A stretch of 64,000 nucleotides of DNA, from NCBI RefSeq assembly GCF_900143245.1, contig NZ_FRDK01000002.1, positions 248,001-312,000 of the forward strand. Direction: 5' to 3'. Origin of the DNA: Flavobacterium fryxellicola (GTDB taxonomy: Bacteria > Bacteroidota > Bacteroidia > Flavobacteriales > Flavobacteriaceae). Shown one piece after another: positions 15,492 to 24,312 of the stretch. The notes beneath the pieces are model-generated. The model had not been told where the DNA came from and did not search any database. It saw nothing but the letters and a program-made list of their open reading frames with translations. Each line of letters begins with the position of its first letter. Within the stretch, counting starts at the first letter, position 1. A program made the translations under genes and the position numbers.

Positions 15492-16940
15492 TTACTCCTT
15501 CTTAGTCATAACAAAATAATATACAGGAATTCCAAGAGCGACAATACACAAACCTAACCCCGTATTGAACGTATCGTAAAGGAGCAAAGTGAGACATATT
15601 CCTGTTGTCACAAGAATATAAATTGCTGGAACTATAGGGTAGCCAAACGCTTTATACGGTCTTTCAGCATTTGGTTCTTTTACCCTTAGGATAAAAACGC
15701 CCAAAATTGTTAAAATATAAAACAACAACGATGCAAAAGTAGCGTAGGTTAGTAAATCCCCAAATTTTCCCGAAACGCACAGTACACAAGCCCAAATGCA
15801 TTGCACCCACAAGGCCTTAGCCGGAACCTGATTTTTATTAAGTTCAGTGGCTTGTTTAAAAAATAATCCATCTTTTGCCATAGCAAAGAACAATCTTCCT
15901 CCCGACAGAATAAGTCCACTATTACAGCCAAAAGTAGAAACCATAATAAGTGCCGCCATTACAAAAACGCCTATATTCCCCATAATCATACTTGCTGCAG
16001 CCGCTCCTACTCTATCGTTACTGGCGAACATAATTCCATTACTACTAATGTCACCTGCGGCTGGAGTTCCTTGAAGCGGTAATAAGGCCAAGTAAGCCAG
16101 GTTTGCCAAAACATAAATAACCGTAACAATCAATGTTCCTAGAAAGAGACTTCGTGGAATATTTCTTTTGGGATCTTTTATTTCTCCCGCAATAAAAGTT
16201 ACATTATTCCAAGCATCACTAGAAAAAAGTGAATTGATAATTGTGGCCCCTGCAGCTCCTAAAAGTGCCATTCCAGCTAGTTTTGTTACTGTGATAGTTC
16301 CATCTGGATTAGCAACTGTTTTACTTGCTTCCCACATATTGGCAAAATTATCAGACAAAATAGTAGTGTTTAAACCCACATACAATCCTAAAATTATTAA
16401 TGCAAAAAGAGCGATTAATTTTGCAGAAGTGAATATTAATTGAACAGTTTTTCCGCTTTCAACTCCTTTAGTATTGATGTAGGTTAGCAAAATAATACTG
16501 AAAATCGCCAAAACTTTTTGGTATGAAAAAACAAAGCCGGCACCAACCGTAAAAAGAACCTTGTCCAATACAGGAAAGAATATTGCTGCATAATTAGCAA
16601 AAGTAACCGCAATGGCGGCAATAACACCCGTTTGGATGACCGTAAAAACAGTCCAACCATAAAGAAAAGAAATTAGCCTTCCGTAAGCACGCTGAATATA
16701 CACAAATTGTCCGCCCGCATTAGGCATCATTCCAGCCAATTCACCATAACTTAATGCTGCAGCAACGGTAATCAAACCTGTAACAATCCAAATTACTAAT
16801 AACCAAGCGGCAGAACCAATATCTCTTGCCATGGCTGACGTTACGATAAATATTCCTGATCCTATCATGGAACCCGCAACTAAACTTGTGGCATCGAGTA
16901 ATCCTAAGGAACGTTTTAATTCTGTTTTATTTTCTGGCAT
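15492..16940 (-). CDS. APC-family amino acid permease
   Basis: A 482-residue inner-membrane transporter with about 12 hydrophobic helices. The first helix carries the APC signature LVAGSMIGSGIFIVTS, and the family's conserved GELAGMMPNAGGQFVYIQRAYG follows. The best match in memory is the LAT-like/basic amino acid or amino acid exchanger group; the substrate cannot be read from sequence. The gene converges on the fnr gene with a 13-bp gap. Its upstream region is almost entirely heptamer repeat, with no TAnnTTTG box between 16940 and the repeat. Confidence 0.92.
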   Translation of the reverse strand: MPENKTELKRSLGLLDATSLVAGSMIGSGIFIVTSAMARDIGSAAWLLVIWIVTGLITVAAALSYGELAGMMPNAGGQFVYIQRAYGRLISFLYGWTVFTVIQTGVIAAIAVTFANYAAIFFPVLDKVLFTVGAGFVFSYQKVLAIFSIILLTYINTKGVESGKTVQLIFTSAKLIALFALIILGLYVGLNTTILSDNFANMWEASKTVANPDGTITVTKLAGMALLGAAGATIINSLFSSDAWNNVTFIAGEIKDPKRNIPRSLFLGTLIVTVIYVLANLAYLALLPLQGTPAAGDISSNGIMFASNDRVGAAAASMIMGNIGVFVMAALIMVSTFGCNSGLILSGGRLFFAMAKDGLFFKQATELNKNQVPAKALWVQCIWACVLCVSGKFGDLLTYATFASLLFYILTILGVFILRVKEPNAERPYKAFGYPIVPAIYILVTTGICLTLLLYDTFNTGLGLCIVALGIPVYYFVMTKKE

Positions 16941-16978
16941 TGGATAATTAATTGCTTCTATTGTTTTTTATAATTGTG

Positions 16979-17167
16979 TTCTCTGTTTTCTGTTCTCTGT
17001 TTTCTGTTCTCTGTTTTCTGTTTTCTGTTTTCTGTTCTCTGTTTTCTGTTTTCTGTTCTCTGTTCTCTGTTCTCTGTTCTCTGTTCTCTGTTTTCTGTTT
17101 TCTGTTTTCTGTTTTCTGTTCTCTGTTCTCTGTTCTCTGTTCTCTGTTCTCTGTTCTCTGTTCTCTG
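16979..17167. repeat. 27 tandem heptamers (TTCTCTG / TTTTCTG)
   Basis: Exactly 27 head-to-tail 7-bp units with no interruption: 16 of type TTCTCTG (units 1, 3, 5, 9, 12-16, 21-27) and 11 of type TTTTCTG. Only the third base varies. The plus strand is all pyrimidine except one G per unit. Because 7 is not a multiple of 3, the array is open in several frames on both strands and produces artefactual repetitive peptides. It lies 38 bp upstream of the permease start codon. Confidence 0.98.
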
Positions 17168-17200
17168 CATACTAACAATAATAAACACTGAACACGATAA

Positions 17201-17500
17201 TCTTTTCGCTTCTTCCCAAAATTAATATAGTTGAAAATCATAGATTTTCAATTCCTATTTATTTCGGAAGCCGCTTCGCTTCTTCCCAAAATTTAATTAG
17301 GTGAAAATCACAGATTTTCAATTCCTATTTATTTCGCAAGCCGCTTCGCTTCTTCCCAAAATTTAAATAGTTGAAAATCACAGATTTTCAATTCCTATTT
17401 ATTTCGCAAGCCGCTTCGCTTCTTCCCAAAATTTAAATAGTTGAAAATCACAGATTTTCAATTCCTATTTATTTCGGAAGCCGCTTTGCTTCTTCCCAAA
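17201..17500. repeat. 70-bp tandem repeats made of the mazG 3' end
   Basis: The string TCTTCCCAAA recurs at 17211, 17281, 17351, 17421 and 17491, a strict 70-bp period. The 17491 copy is inside mazG. On the minus strand each complete unit encodes the end of MazG (WEEAKRLPK or WEEAKRLAK, then stop). A 9-bp stem follows, TTGAAAATC-ACA-GATTTTCAA type (for example 17441-17461). The outermost copy (17201-17230) is truncated. So the last ten codons plus the 3' flank of mazG have been amplified downstream of the gene. Confidence 0.95.
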
Positions 17501-18248
17501 AAACATCCATTTCAGCGAGGGTCATGTCCATTAAAGGTTTTCCTAATTGTCCTGCTTTACTCTCCAAATATTGAAAACGTTTAATGAATTTTTTATTGGT
17601 ACGTTCCAATGCATCTTCGGGATTCACATTAAGGAATCTTGCATAATTAATCATTGAAAATAAAACATCGCCAAACTCCGCCTCAATTTTATCCTGATCT
17701 CCAGCCTCGACCTCAACTTGTAATTCCTCTAATTCTTCTTGTACTTTATCCCAAACCTGATGGGATTCTTCCCAATCAAATCCAACACCTTTTACTTTAT
17801 CCTGAATTCTACTTGCTTTGACCAAAGCAGGCAAACTTCTTGGAACACCTTCTAAAACAGATTTTTTACCTTCTTTAAGTTTTAGTTTTTCCCAGTTTTG
17901 TTTGACTTCTTCTTCATCTTTTACCACAACATCACTGTAAATATGCGGATGACGATGAATGAGTTTGTCGCAAATTTCATTGCAAACATCGGCTATGTCA
18001 AAATCATTGGTTTCACTTCCAATTTTTGCATAAAAAACCAAATGCAACAACAAATCACCTAATTCTTTCTTCACCTCGGTCAAATCATTATCTAAAATCG
18101 CATCTCCTAATTCATACGTCTCTTCAATAGTTAAATGGCGCAAGCTTTGCATGGTTTGCTTTTTGTCCCAAGGACATTTTTCACGCAATTCATCCATAAT
18201 GTCTAATAATCTTTCAAAGGCTTGCAATTGGGTTTGTCTTGAATTCAT
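17469..18248 (-). CDS. mazG: Nucleoside triphosphate pyrophosphohydrolase MazG
   Basis: All-alpha NTP pyrophosphatase that hydrolyses nucleoside triphosphates to monophosphates and PPi. It has 259 residues and two MazG domains. The first contains CPWDKKQTMQSLRHLTIEETYELGDAI and ExxE/ExxD metal-binding helices (KKELGDLLLHLVFYA). The second contains EAEFGDVLFSMINYARFL. The start MNSRQTQLQAFERL at 18248 matches the family; an upstream alternative start at 18296 would run into the DUF5606 terminator. The final ten codons are the in-gene copy of the 70-bp repeat family. mazG follows DUF5606 on the same strand but a terminator separates them. Confidence 0.95.
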   Translation of the reverse strand: MNSRQTQLQAFERLLDIMDELREKCPWDKKQTMQSLRHLTIEETYELGDAILDNDLTEVKKELGDLLLHLVFYAKIGSETNDFDIADVCNEICDKLIHRHPHIYSDVVVKDEEEVKQNWEKLKLKEGKKSVLEGVPRSLPALVKASRIQDKVKGVGFDWEESHQVWDKVQEELEELQVEVEAGDQDKIEAEFGDVLFSMINYARFLNVNPEDALERTNKKFIKRFQYLESKAGQLGKPLMDMTLAEMDVFWEEAKRLPK

Positions 18249-18270
18249 TGAAAATGTTTTTGGTAAAAAT

Positions 18271-18305
18271 AAAAAAAATCCTGTTCGCCGCAGCAAACAG
18301 GATTT
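18271..18305 (-). terminator. Terminator of the DUF5606 gene
   Basis: Stem AAATCCTGTT (18276-18285) / AACAGGATTT (18296-18305) with a 10-nt loop. On the minus strand it runs into T8, just upstream of mazG. Confidence 0.88.
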
Positions 18306-18326
18306 AATATTATTGTAAGAGCAAAA

Positions 18327-18815
18327 TTATTCTTTTTTTGCTTTTACTTTTTTTGCTGGAGTTTTTACTTCTGTAGCTGGAATTTCATCTAAACTACTAA
18401 CTACTTCATCTGCAACAGCAGGAGTTGGTACAGCATCAACAATTAGTCCTTTTGCTTGTAGCATGTTGTACCAGTTTAAAACTTTCTTGATGTCTGACGG
18501 ATAAACTCTTTCTTCATCATAATCCGGTAAAATTTCTTTAAAATACGCTATTAATTTTGCATTATCCTCTTTATGAGACAGTGCAGGACCTTTGCTTTCT
18601 TTATCTGCCATTTTCTGGATAATTTCAGCTAATGGTTTTTCACCTTCGTATGTATAAATGGAGATTTCGGATAATAAACTTACGTTACTTTTCAAATTTA
18701 CTGTGATTTTTTTACCATCAACTAATGACTCGGCTACAAATCCTGTTCTCGTTTGTACTTGCAATACATATAAACCCGGTTTCCCTGAGATGGCTAATAT
18801 TTTTTCTAAATTCAT
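18327..18815 (-). CDS. DUF5606 family protein
   Basis: A 162-residue protein of unknown function. The N-terminal ~70 residues, starting MNLEKILAISGKPGLYVLQ, form a compact basic domain resembling a small SH3-like fold. A conserved helical part follows (DEERVYPSDIKKVLNWYNML), then a low-complexity tail rich in Lys, Ala and Thr (KTPAKKVKAKKE). In Bacteroidota this family is typically found beside def and mazG, as here. Cytoplasmic; no catalytic residues recognised. Confidence 0.88.
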   Translation of the reverse strand: MNLEKILAISGKPGLYVLQVQTRTGFVAESLVDGKKITVNLKSNVSLLSEISIYTYEGEKPLAEIIQKMADKESKGPALSHKEDNAKLIAYFKEILPDYDEERVYPSDIKKVLNWYNMLQAKGLIVDAVPTPAVADEVVSSLDEIPATEVKTPAKKVKAKKE

Positions 18816-18904
18816 GTTTTTTGTAATTATTATTAAGAATTTGACTTACTATTTTTTCTGTTTTAAACCAAAAATCATACCAAGAGAAGCTATGTGCGGT
18901 GTTT

Positions 18905-19492
18905 TTATCTTCCCTTTTTGGCAAAAAATTTCATTCGGTACTCTTGGAACGTTTTTCCCTCTAATATATTTTTTAATTTCTTTTGAATCAATCGTTTTTT
19001 TAGCGAAGATATTTTATCAGTAAATAAAATTCCTTCAATGTGATCGTATTCATGTTGAATAACTCTAGCAATTAACCCGTCAAAAACTTCGGTTTTCATT
19101 ACAAAATCTTCCTCGCAGTATTCAATCGTTATTGTTGGATTTCTAGATACATCTTCACGCACATCAGGAATACTCAAACAGCCTTCATTAAAACTCCATT
19201 CTTCGCCTTCCTCGTTTATCATTTTTGCATTGATAAACGTTTTTTTAAAACCTTTAAGTTCTTTTTGTTCCGCGTCTCCTAATTCTTCATCATCACTAAA
19301 AGGAGTGGTATCAATTACAAATAAACGAAGAGCTAATCCTACTTGTGGCGCAGCAAGTCCAACACCATAGGCATTATACATTGTATCGTACATGTTAGCA
19401 ATCGTTTCTTTCAAATTTTCATGTTCCTTTGAAACAACTTCTCCTGTCTTTCTTAAAACCGGATCGCCATATCCTATAATTGGTAAAATCAT
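18905..19492 (-). CDS. def: Peptide deformylase
   Basis: Metalloenzyme removing the N-formyl group from nascent proteins. It has 195 residues. All three family motifs are present: GVGLAAPQVG, EGCLSIP (metal-binding Cys) and QHEYDHIEG (HExxH with two metal-binding His). A -7 box TAttTTTG lies on the minus strand at 19552-19559. It is followed 89 bp later by DUF5606. Confidence 0.97.
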   Translation of the reverse strand: MILPIIGYGDPVLRKTGEVVSKEHENLKETIANMYDTMYNAYGVGLAAPQVGLALRLFVIDTTPFSDDEELGDAEQKELKGFKKTFINAKMINEEGEEWSFNEGCLSIPDVREDVSRNPTITIEYCEEDFVMKTEVFDGLIARVIQHEYDHIEGILFTDKISSLKKRLIQKKLKNILEGKTFQEYRMKFFAKKGR

Positions 19493-19641
19493 CGTGTCGT
19501 ATTAAAAATTATCTTCTGAACTTGGAATATATTCCCATTTGTTTCAGTTTGCAAAAATAGTAAAAAAATAGACAATGAATAATCCTCTCTTAATAATTAG
19601 CTAATATTTACACTTTAAGGCAAAAGACATCCTTTTATCCT

Positions 19642-19670
19642 TTGTATAATTCATACAAATCTTACCTTTG
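19642..19670 (+). promoter_or_regulatory. Promoter of the FUSC gene
   Basis: TTG at 19642-19644, 18 bp, TAccTTTG at 19663-19670. The predicted start near 19675 leaves only about 10 nt of leader before the ATG at 19686. Confidence 0.7.
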
Positions 19671-19685
19671 CACGTATACAATTAT

Positions 19686-21914
19686 ATGTTTTATAAAATA
19701 CTAAAATTTGCCGACAGTACTTATTTTACGAATGCTGTAAAAGTTACTATAGCGGCGGTCATTCCGGTTGTAGTATTTTCCTATATAGGTAAATTTGAGA
19801 TGGGTTTTGCCATGGCTCTTGGTGCATTTTTTACGTATCCAAGTGATATTCCAAGTAGTTTAAAACACAAAATAAATGGTATTTTTGTCACTGCTTTGCT
19901 GGTGTCTGGTATTAATCTCCTAGTTAATATCGTTTATCCTTTATCGTGGATTTTCTATCCTTTTTTAGCTTTATTGATTTTCCTGATATCGATGATATCC
20001 GTTTATGGGCAGCGAGCCACCATGGTTTCTTTCTCTTGCTTGATTTCTGTGTCATTGGCCTTTGCCAGCATCAACACAGGTTGGATAATGGTACTGCATT
20101 CAGGTTTAATTCTTGCCGGCAGTCTATTCTACCTTTTAATTTCCCTTATTTTTCATTACGTAAGACCACATCGTTATATCGAATTACAAATTGCTGATTG
20201 TATTAAACTAACTGCTAAATACTTGAAACTGCGGGGTGATTTGTGGACTGTAAATGCTGATAAAAAATCGATCATAGAAAAACAATTGCATCTTCAGGTC
20301 GAACTAAATACCATTCACCAAAACATAAGGGAAGTGCTCATTAGTAGTCATACTACTTCCGGCTCTTCTAATCAAAATCGTAAAATGCTTTTGGTTTTTA
20401 TTTCATTAGTTGAAATTCTTGAAGTCGCTTTATCTACGGCATTCGATCATGATAAATTACATCAAAAATTTGATGACCATCCGAATGTTTTATCAAGCTA
20501 TCAACGTTTAGCTTACAATTTAGCAGCAAGTTTGAAGCAATTATCCAAAAGTGTTAAAAAGCATACGAAGTATACTTCCAAAAATACGTTGTTGCGTGAT
20601 TTGAATTCCTTGCAACTTGCTATTGCAGATTATGAAAATGATTTAAAAAAAAATACTGCATCAGAAGGTGTTTTTATGTTGACAACCATGTTACAATATG
20701 CTGAAAAACAAGTAGAGAAAATAAAAATTGTCGAACGTGCATTCACGCTCAATTCTAACTCGTACGATTTGAAAGGCCTTGATAAGGATTTAGAGAAATT
20801 TCTAACACCACAGTATTATCCGTTGATTACATTAACCGAAAACCTAAGTTTTTCCTCAACTATTTTCAGGCATTCTTTGCGGTTAACAATAACATTGATG
20901 GTCGGTTTTATTATCGGAAAAATTTTACCGTTCCACAATGTATATTGGATTTTACTGACCATAATTGTCATTATGAGACCCGGTTATGGCTTAACAAAAG
21001 CCCGTTCTTTTCATAGAATAATTGGTACTGTTTTTGGCGGATTAATTGCTTTTGGAATCCTTTTTGTCGTTAAGGATATTAGGGTCATCAGTATTCTTTC
21101 CATAATTTGTATGCTATTAGGATTCTCTTTTACGCAAATAAACTATAAGGTAAGTGCGACTTTTATAACCATGTATGTCGTCTTTATTTATGGAATAGTC
21201 ACCCCAAACATAGGCGATTTAGTTCAATACCGAATATTAGATACCGTTGTAGGAGCTGTTTTAGCGTTTTTAGCAACTCACTTTTTATGGCCTTCGTGGG
21301 AATTTTTAAACGTACCCGTTTATTTAGAAAAAGCGATCAAGGCGAATCAAGATTACCTAAAAGAAATTTCTATTTTTTACAACAAAAAAGGCAGTATTTC
21401 TACTTCCTATCGTTTGGCACGAAAAAACGCATTCATCGAAGTTGGGAATTTGATGGCTTCGTTTCAAAGAATGGTGCAAGAACCTAAATCCAAACAAAAA
21501 CAATTACCCCAAGTGTATAAACTAGCGGTTTTAAATCACTCGCTTTTATCCTCTTTAGCTTCTTTAGGCACTTACATTCAATCCCATAAAACTACAAGCG
21601 CTTCTGAAGCGTTTAATGTAGTGGTTGATACTGTTCTTAAAAACCTAGACAATGCTATTTCATTGCTGAAAGACAACAACTTAAACCTACAAGCAAACCT
21701 TCCAAAAGAAGATTTAGCGATGCGGTTTTCAGAATTAAAAAGCATTCGAGAAAAAGAACTAAAAGAAGGATTTCCTATTGATGAAGAGGCATTCCAATTG
21801 AAAATGCAGGAAGCACAATTAGTAATAGAACAATTAATTTGGTTAATTAATTTATCTCAAAGCATCGTCAAAACGACAAAAATTATTAAAGAAAAAGGCG
21901 CTGAAAGTAGATAA
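19686..21914 (+). CDS. FUSC / YccS-like inner-membrane protein
   Basis: A 742-residue protein with two membrane blocks of about five to six helices each (residues ~15-165 and ~395-535), separated by a soluble helical region. This is the duplicated architecture of the FUSC family (aromatic acid efflux/YccS/YhfK type). The second block contains RPGYGLTKARSFHRIIGTVFGG, a typical FUSC motif. The transported compound is unknown. The ATG at 19686 is used because the in-frame TTG at 19668 lies in the -7 box. The gene is monocistronic and opposite in direction to both neighbours. Confidence 0.88.
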   Translation: MFYKILKFADSTYFTNAVKVTIAAVIPVVVFSYIGKFEMGFAMALGAFFTYPSDIPSSLKHKINGIFVTALLVSGINLLVNIVYPLSWIFYPFLALLIFLISMISVYGQRATMVSFSCLISVSLAFASINTGWIMVLHSGLILAGSLFYLLISLIFHYVRPHRYIELQIADCIKLTAKYLKLRGDLWTVNADKKSIIEKQLHLQVELNTIHQNIREVLISSHTTSGSSNQNRKMLLVFISLVEILEVALSTAFDHDKLHQKFDDHPNVLSSYQRLAYNLAASLKQLSKSVKKHTKYTSKNTLLRDLNSLQLAIADYENDLKKNTASEGVFMLTTMLQYAEKQVEKIKIVERAFTLNSNSYDLKGLDKDLEKFLTPQYYPLITLTENLSFSSTIFRHSLRLTITLMVGFIIGKILPFHNVYWILLTIIVIMRPGYGLTKARSFHRIIGTVFGGLIAFGILFVVKDIRVISILSIICMLLGFSFTQINYKVSATFITMYVVFIYGIVTPNIGDLVQYRILDTVVGAVLAFLATHFLWPSWEFLNVPVYLEKAIKANQDYLKEISIFYNKKGSISTSYRLARKNAFIEVGNLMASFQRMVQEPKSKQKQLPQVYKLAVLNHSLLSSLASLGTYIQSHKTTSASEAFNVVVDTVLKNLDNAISLLKDNNLNLQANLPKEDLAMRFSELKSIREKELKEGFPIDEEAFQLKMQEAQLVIEQLIWLINLSQSIVKTTKIIKEKGAESR

Positions 21915-21933
21915 AGTCTACCATTCAACGCCT
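21896..21933. terminator. Bidirectional terminator between the FUSC gene and mqo
   Basis: Interrupted stem AGGCG.TGAA.GTAGA / TCTAC..TTCA.CGCCT with the stop codon of the FUSC gene in its apex. T-rich tracts follow on both strands (CTTATTTATTTT on +, CCTTTTTCTTT on -). Confidence 0.8.
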
Positions 21934-21954
21934 CTTATTTATTTTGAAAAATTT

Positions 21955-23451
21955 CTAATTATTCAGTTTTAAAACAGCAGCCGTTTCTTTTCTAACTTCT
22001 TCTAATAAAATAGGATTATCATTCAACTTTTGACCATAAGAAGGAATCATTATTTTTAATTTTTCTTGCCACTCCGGAGTTTCAAATTGCTCCTTAAAAC
22101 ACCTTCCAATTAAATCTACCATAATTGAAACAGCAGTTGATGCACCGGGAGATGCACCCAGCAAAACAGATAAAGATCCATCGGCCGTAGTAATCACTTC
22201 TGTACCAAACTCCAGAATCCCACCTCCTTTTTCATCTTTCTTGATAACTTGTACCCGTTGTCCCGCTCGTTCTAAAACCCAGTCTTTTGATTTAGCGCCT
22301 GGAACATATTCTCTCAAAGCATTGATCCTGTCTTTTGGAGACTGACGCACTTGCTCAATCAAATATTTTGTAAGCGGAATATTTTTTATACCGGCAGCAA
22401 TCATTGGTATAATATTATCACTTTTTATGGATAAAGGCAAATCAGAATACGAACCATTTTTTAAAAATCGAGTGGAAAAACCAGCAAAAGGACCAAAAAG
22501 CAACTGTCTCTCTCCATTTATCATTCGGGAATCAATATGAGGAACAGACATTGGTGGCGCACCCACACTTGCTTTTCCATACACTTTGGCTTGGTGTTTT
22601 GCAATGACTTCCGGATTAGTACATTTAAGCCATTGTCCACTTACCGGAAATCCACCATACCCTTTTCCTTCAGGAACATCTGCTTTTTCTAATAAGGGTA
22701 AAGAGCCTCCGCCAGCTCCAATAAAAACAAACTTAGTGTATGCTTTCCTTTTTTGGCCTGAAGCCAAATCAGTAATTTTTATTCTCCAAGATTTATCCTC
22801 TCGTTGTTTTAATTTTTGAACTTCATGGTTGAAATGAATGGTTACGCCTTCTAATTTTGTTAAATAACCAAAAATGCTCCGGGTTAACTCTCCAAAATTC
22901 ACATCGGTACCTATTGCCATCGAAGTGGCGGCTACTTTATCTGAATCTTTTCTGCCTTCCATAACTAAAGGCATCCATTTGCTTAACTCTGAAAAATCAG
23001 TGCTAAAAACCATTTGCTTAAAAAGAGGATTTGACTGTAAAGCCTCAAATCTTGTTTTGAGATAGTCTACATTTTTTTCGCCCCAAACAAAACTCAGGTG
23101 AGGAATACTTTTAATAAAATTTTCTGGAGATGGAACTTTATTTTGCTTCACTAAGTAAGCCCAAAACTGTCGTGAAATTTCAAAAGATTCTGCAATACTA
23201 ATTGCTTTTTTAGGATCAACACTACCATCAGCACTTTCAGGAGTATAATTAAGCTCACAAAAAGCAGAATGACCTGTTCCTGCATTGTTCCAAGCATCAG
23301 AACTTTCGGCAGCAGCAATATCTAATCTTTCGTAAATTTCAATTTTTAGATCTGGCTGTAATTCTTTTAAGATTAACCCTAAAGTGGCGCTCATAATACC
23401 AGCACCTATAAGGACTACTTCACTATTTGTACGTATGGTTGTATCAGACAT
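21955..23451 (-). CDS. mqo: Malate:quinone oxidoreductase
   Basis: Peripheral membrane flavoenzyme oxidising malate to oxaloacetate and passing electrons to quinone. It has 498 residues. The N-terminal FAD-binding motif VVLIGAGIMSATLGLILKEL is followed by the family's SSDAWNNAGTGHSAFCELNYTP. Near the C-terminus are GTEVITTADGSLSVLLGASPGAST-type segments, typical of Mqo. A -7 box TAtcTTTG lies on the minus strand at 23469-23476. Together with the FUSC gene it separates ruvX from def. Confidence 0.97.
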   Translation of the reverse strand: MSDTTIRTNSEVVLIGAGIMSATLGLILKELQPDLKIEIYERLDIAAAESSDAWNNAGTGHSAFCELNYTPESADGSVDPKKAISIAESFEISRQFWAYLVKQNKVPSPENFIKSIPHLSFVWGEKNVDYLKTRFEALQSNPLFKQMVFSTDFSELSKWMPLVMEGRKDSDKVAATSMAIGTDVNFGELTRSIFGYLTKLEGVTIHFNHEVQKLKQREDKSWRIKITDLASGQKRKAYTKFVFIGAGGGSLPLLEKADVPEGKGYGGFPVSGQWLKCTNPEVIAKHQAKVYGKASVGAPPMSVPHIDSRMINGERQLLFGPFAGFSTRFLKNGSYSDLPLSIKSDNIIPMIAAGIKNIPLTKYLIEQVRQSPKDRINALREYVPGAKSKDWVLERAGQRVQVIKKDEKGGGILEFGTEVITTADGSLSVLLGASPGASTAVSIMVDLIGRCFKEQFETPEWQEKLKIMIPSYGQKLNDNPILLEEVRKETAAVLKLNN

Positions 23452-23569
23452 AACATGATTTTATAGCGCAAAGATAAATTATATAATTCCTAAAAAAAGC
23501 ATAAAATTAGACTAAAAAGTTACATTTATCAAACCGCTTTAGCAGAAAAAGCTTTATCCATTTGCTATT

Positions 23570-23986
23570 TTAAATCCTTTTTCGAGTTAAATAGTCTTGC
23601 AACATAATTGTTGCTGAGATTTCATCGATGAGCGCTTTGTTTTGCCGTTGTTTCTTGTTTAGTCCACTATCTATCATAGATTGGAAAGCCATTTTTGAAG
23701 TAAATCGTTCATCTACCCGTATCACTTTCATATCCGGAAAATGGTTAGTGAAATGGGTTACAAAACCCTTAATGATCGAAGCACTTTCTGAAGGTTCTCC
23801 ATTCATTTGTTTGGGCTCCCCAATAAGTACAGCTTCTACTTTTTCTTGGAAGAAATAATCCTTTAAAAAAACGATTGCTGTTGCACTTGGAACCGTTGTT
23901 AATCCGGAAGCAATGATTTGCATTTCATCCGTAACAGCTATTCCAGTGCGTTTTTGTCCGTAATCTATAGCTAGAATTCTTGGCAT
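23570..23986 (-). CDS. ruvX: YqgF/RuvX family putative pre-16S rRNA nuclease (Holliday junction resolvase-like)
   Basis: A 138-residue RNase H-fold protein of the family size. It starts MPRILAIDYGQKRTGIAVTD (first catalytic Asp in AIDYG). It continues with VLIGEPKQMNGEPSESA and VIRVDERFTS (second acidic position), and ends with the conserved ALIDEISATIMLQDYL (third acidic residue). Function in rRNA processing is known for E. coli YqgF. In related genomes I expect this gene next to def; here the FUSC gene and mqo intervene. Confidence 0.94.
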   Translation of the reverse strand: MPRILAIDYGQKRTGIAVTDEMQIIASGLTTVPSATAIVFLKDYFFQEKVEAVLIGEPKQMNGEPSESASIIKGFVTHFTNHFPDMKVIRVDERFTSKMAFQSMIDSGLNKKQRQNKALIDEISATIMLQDYLTRKRI

Positions 23987-24030
23987 TTATTTATATTTTT
24001 TTTCAAAGGTAAAAATGATGATTAATAAAA

Positions 24031-24312
24031 CTAAAGTGAAGCTTTGTGTTTGATACATCCGAAAACAAAGATGGTGTTTTGTAGTACATTAATTTCATAA
24101 TCACAAATATACCCCTTGAAAACGTAATCTCTTATATTTTCATTATCAAAATAAATTGACTTTTTGTAATGAAAAGGGTATTTTAAATCTTTTTTGATAT
24201 TTTTAAGTAATTCTGATTTAAACTTTCTAGCTGCAGCTGGTTTATCTCTCGAAATATAATCAACCTGATTATTTAAGACAAACAAAAAATCGTCTTGAAG
24301 TCTAATTTTCAT
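24031..24312 (-). CDS. RelE/ParE-like toxin
   Basis: A 93-residue basic protein of RelE/ParE size. Features typical of the superfamily are the helix rich in Lys and Arg (SRDKPAAARKFKSELLKNIKKDL) and the C-terminal beta strands (NIRDYVFKGYICDYEINVLQNTIFVFGCIKHK). The start MKIRLQDDF at 24312 overlaps the upstream antitoxin by 11 nt (ATG...TAG). This is stronger than the extended start at 24342. Its target (ribosome-bound mRNA or gyrase) cannot be decided from sequence. Confidence 0.8.
   Translation of the reverse strand: MKIRLQDDFLFVLNNQVDYISRDKPAAARKFKSELLKNIKKDLKYPFHYKKSIYFDNENIRDYVFKGYICDYEINVLQNTIFVFGCIKHKASL

Noticed and set aside
16948-17241. Long repetitive open frames on both strands (TENREQ-type and SVLCSLF-type peptides)
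   Set aside because: They are a by-product of the 7-bp repeat, which is free of stops in several frames at once. No start context and no homology.
17201-17500. 70-bp repeats as a CRISPR array
   Set aside because: The units are contiguous with no unique spacers and contain mazG codons. It is a tandem duplication.
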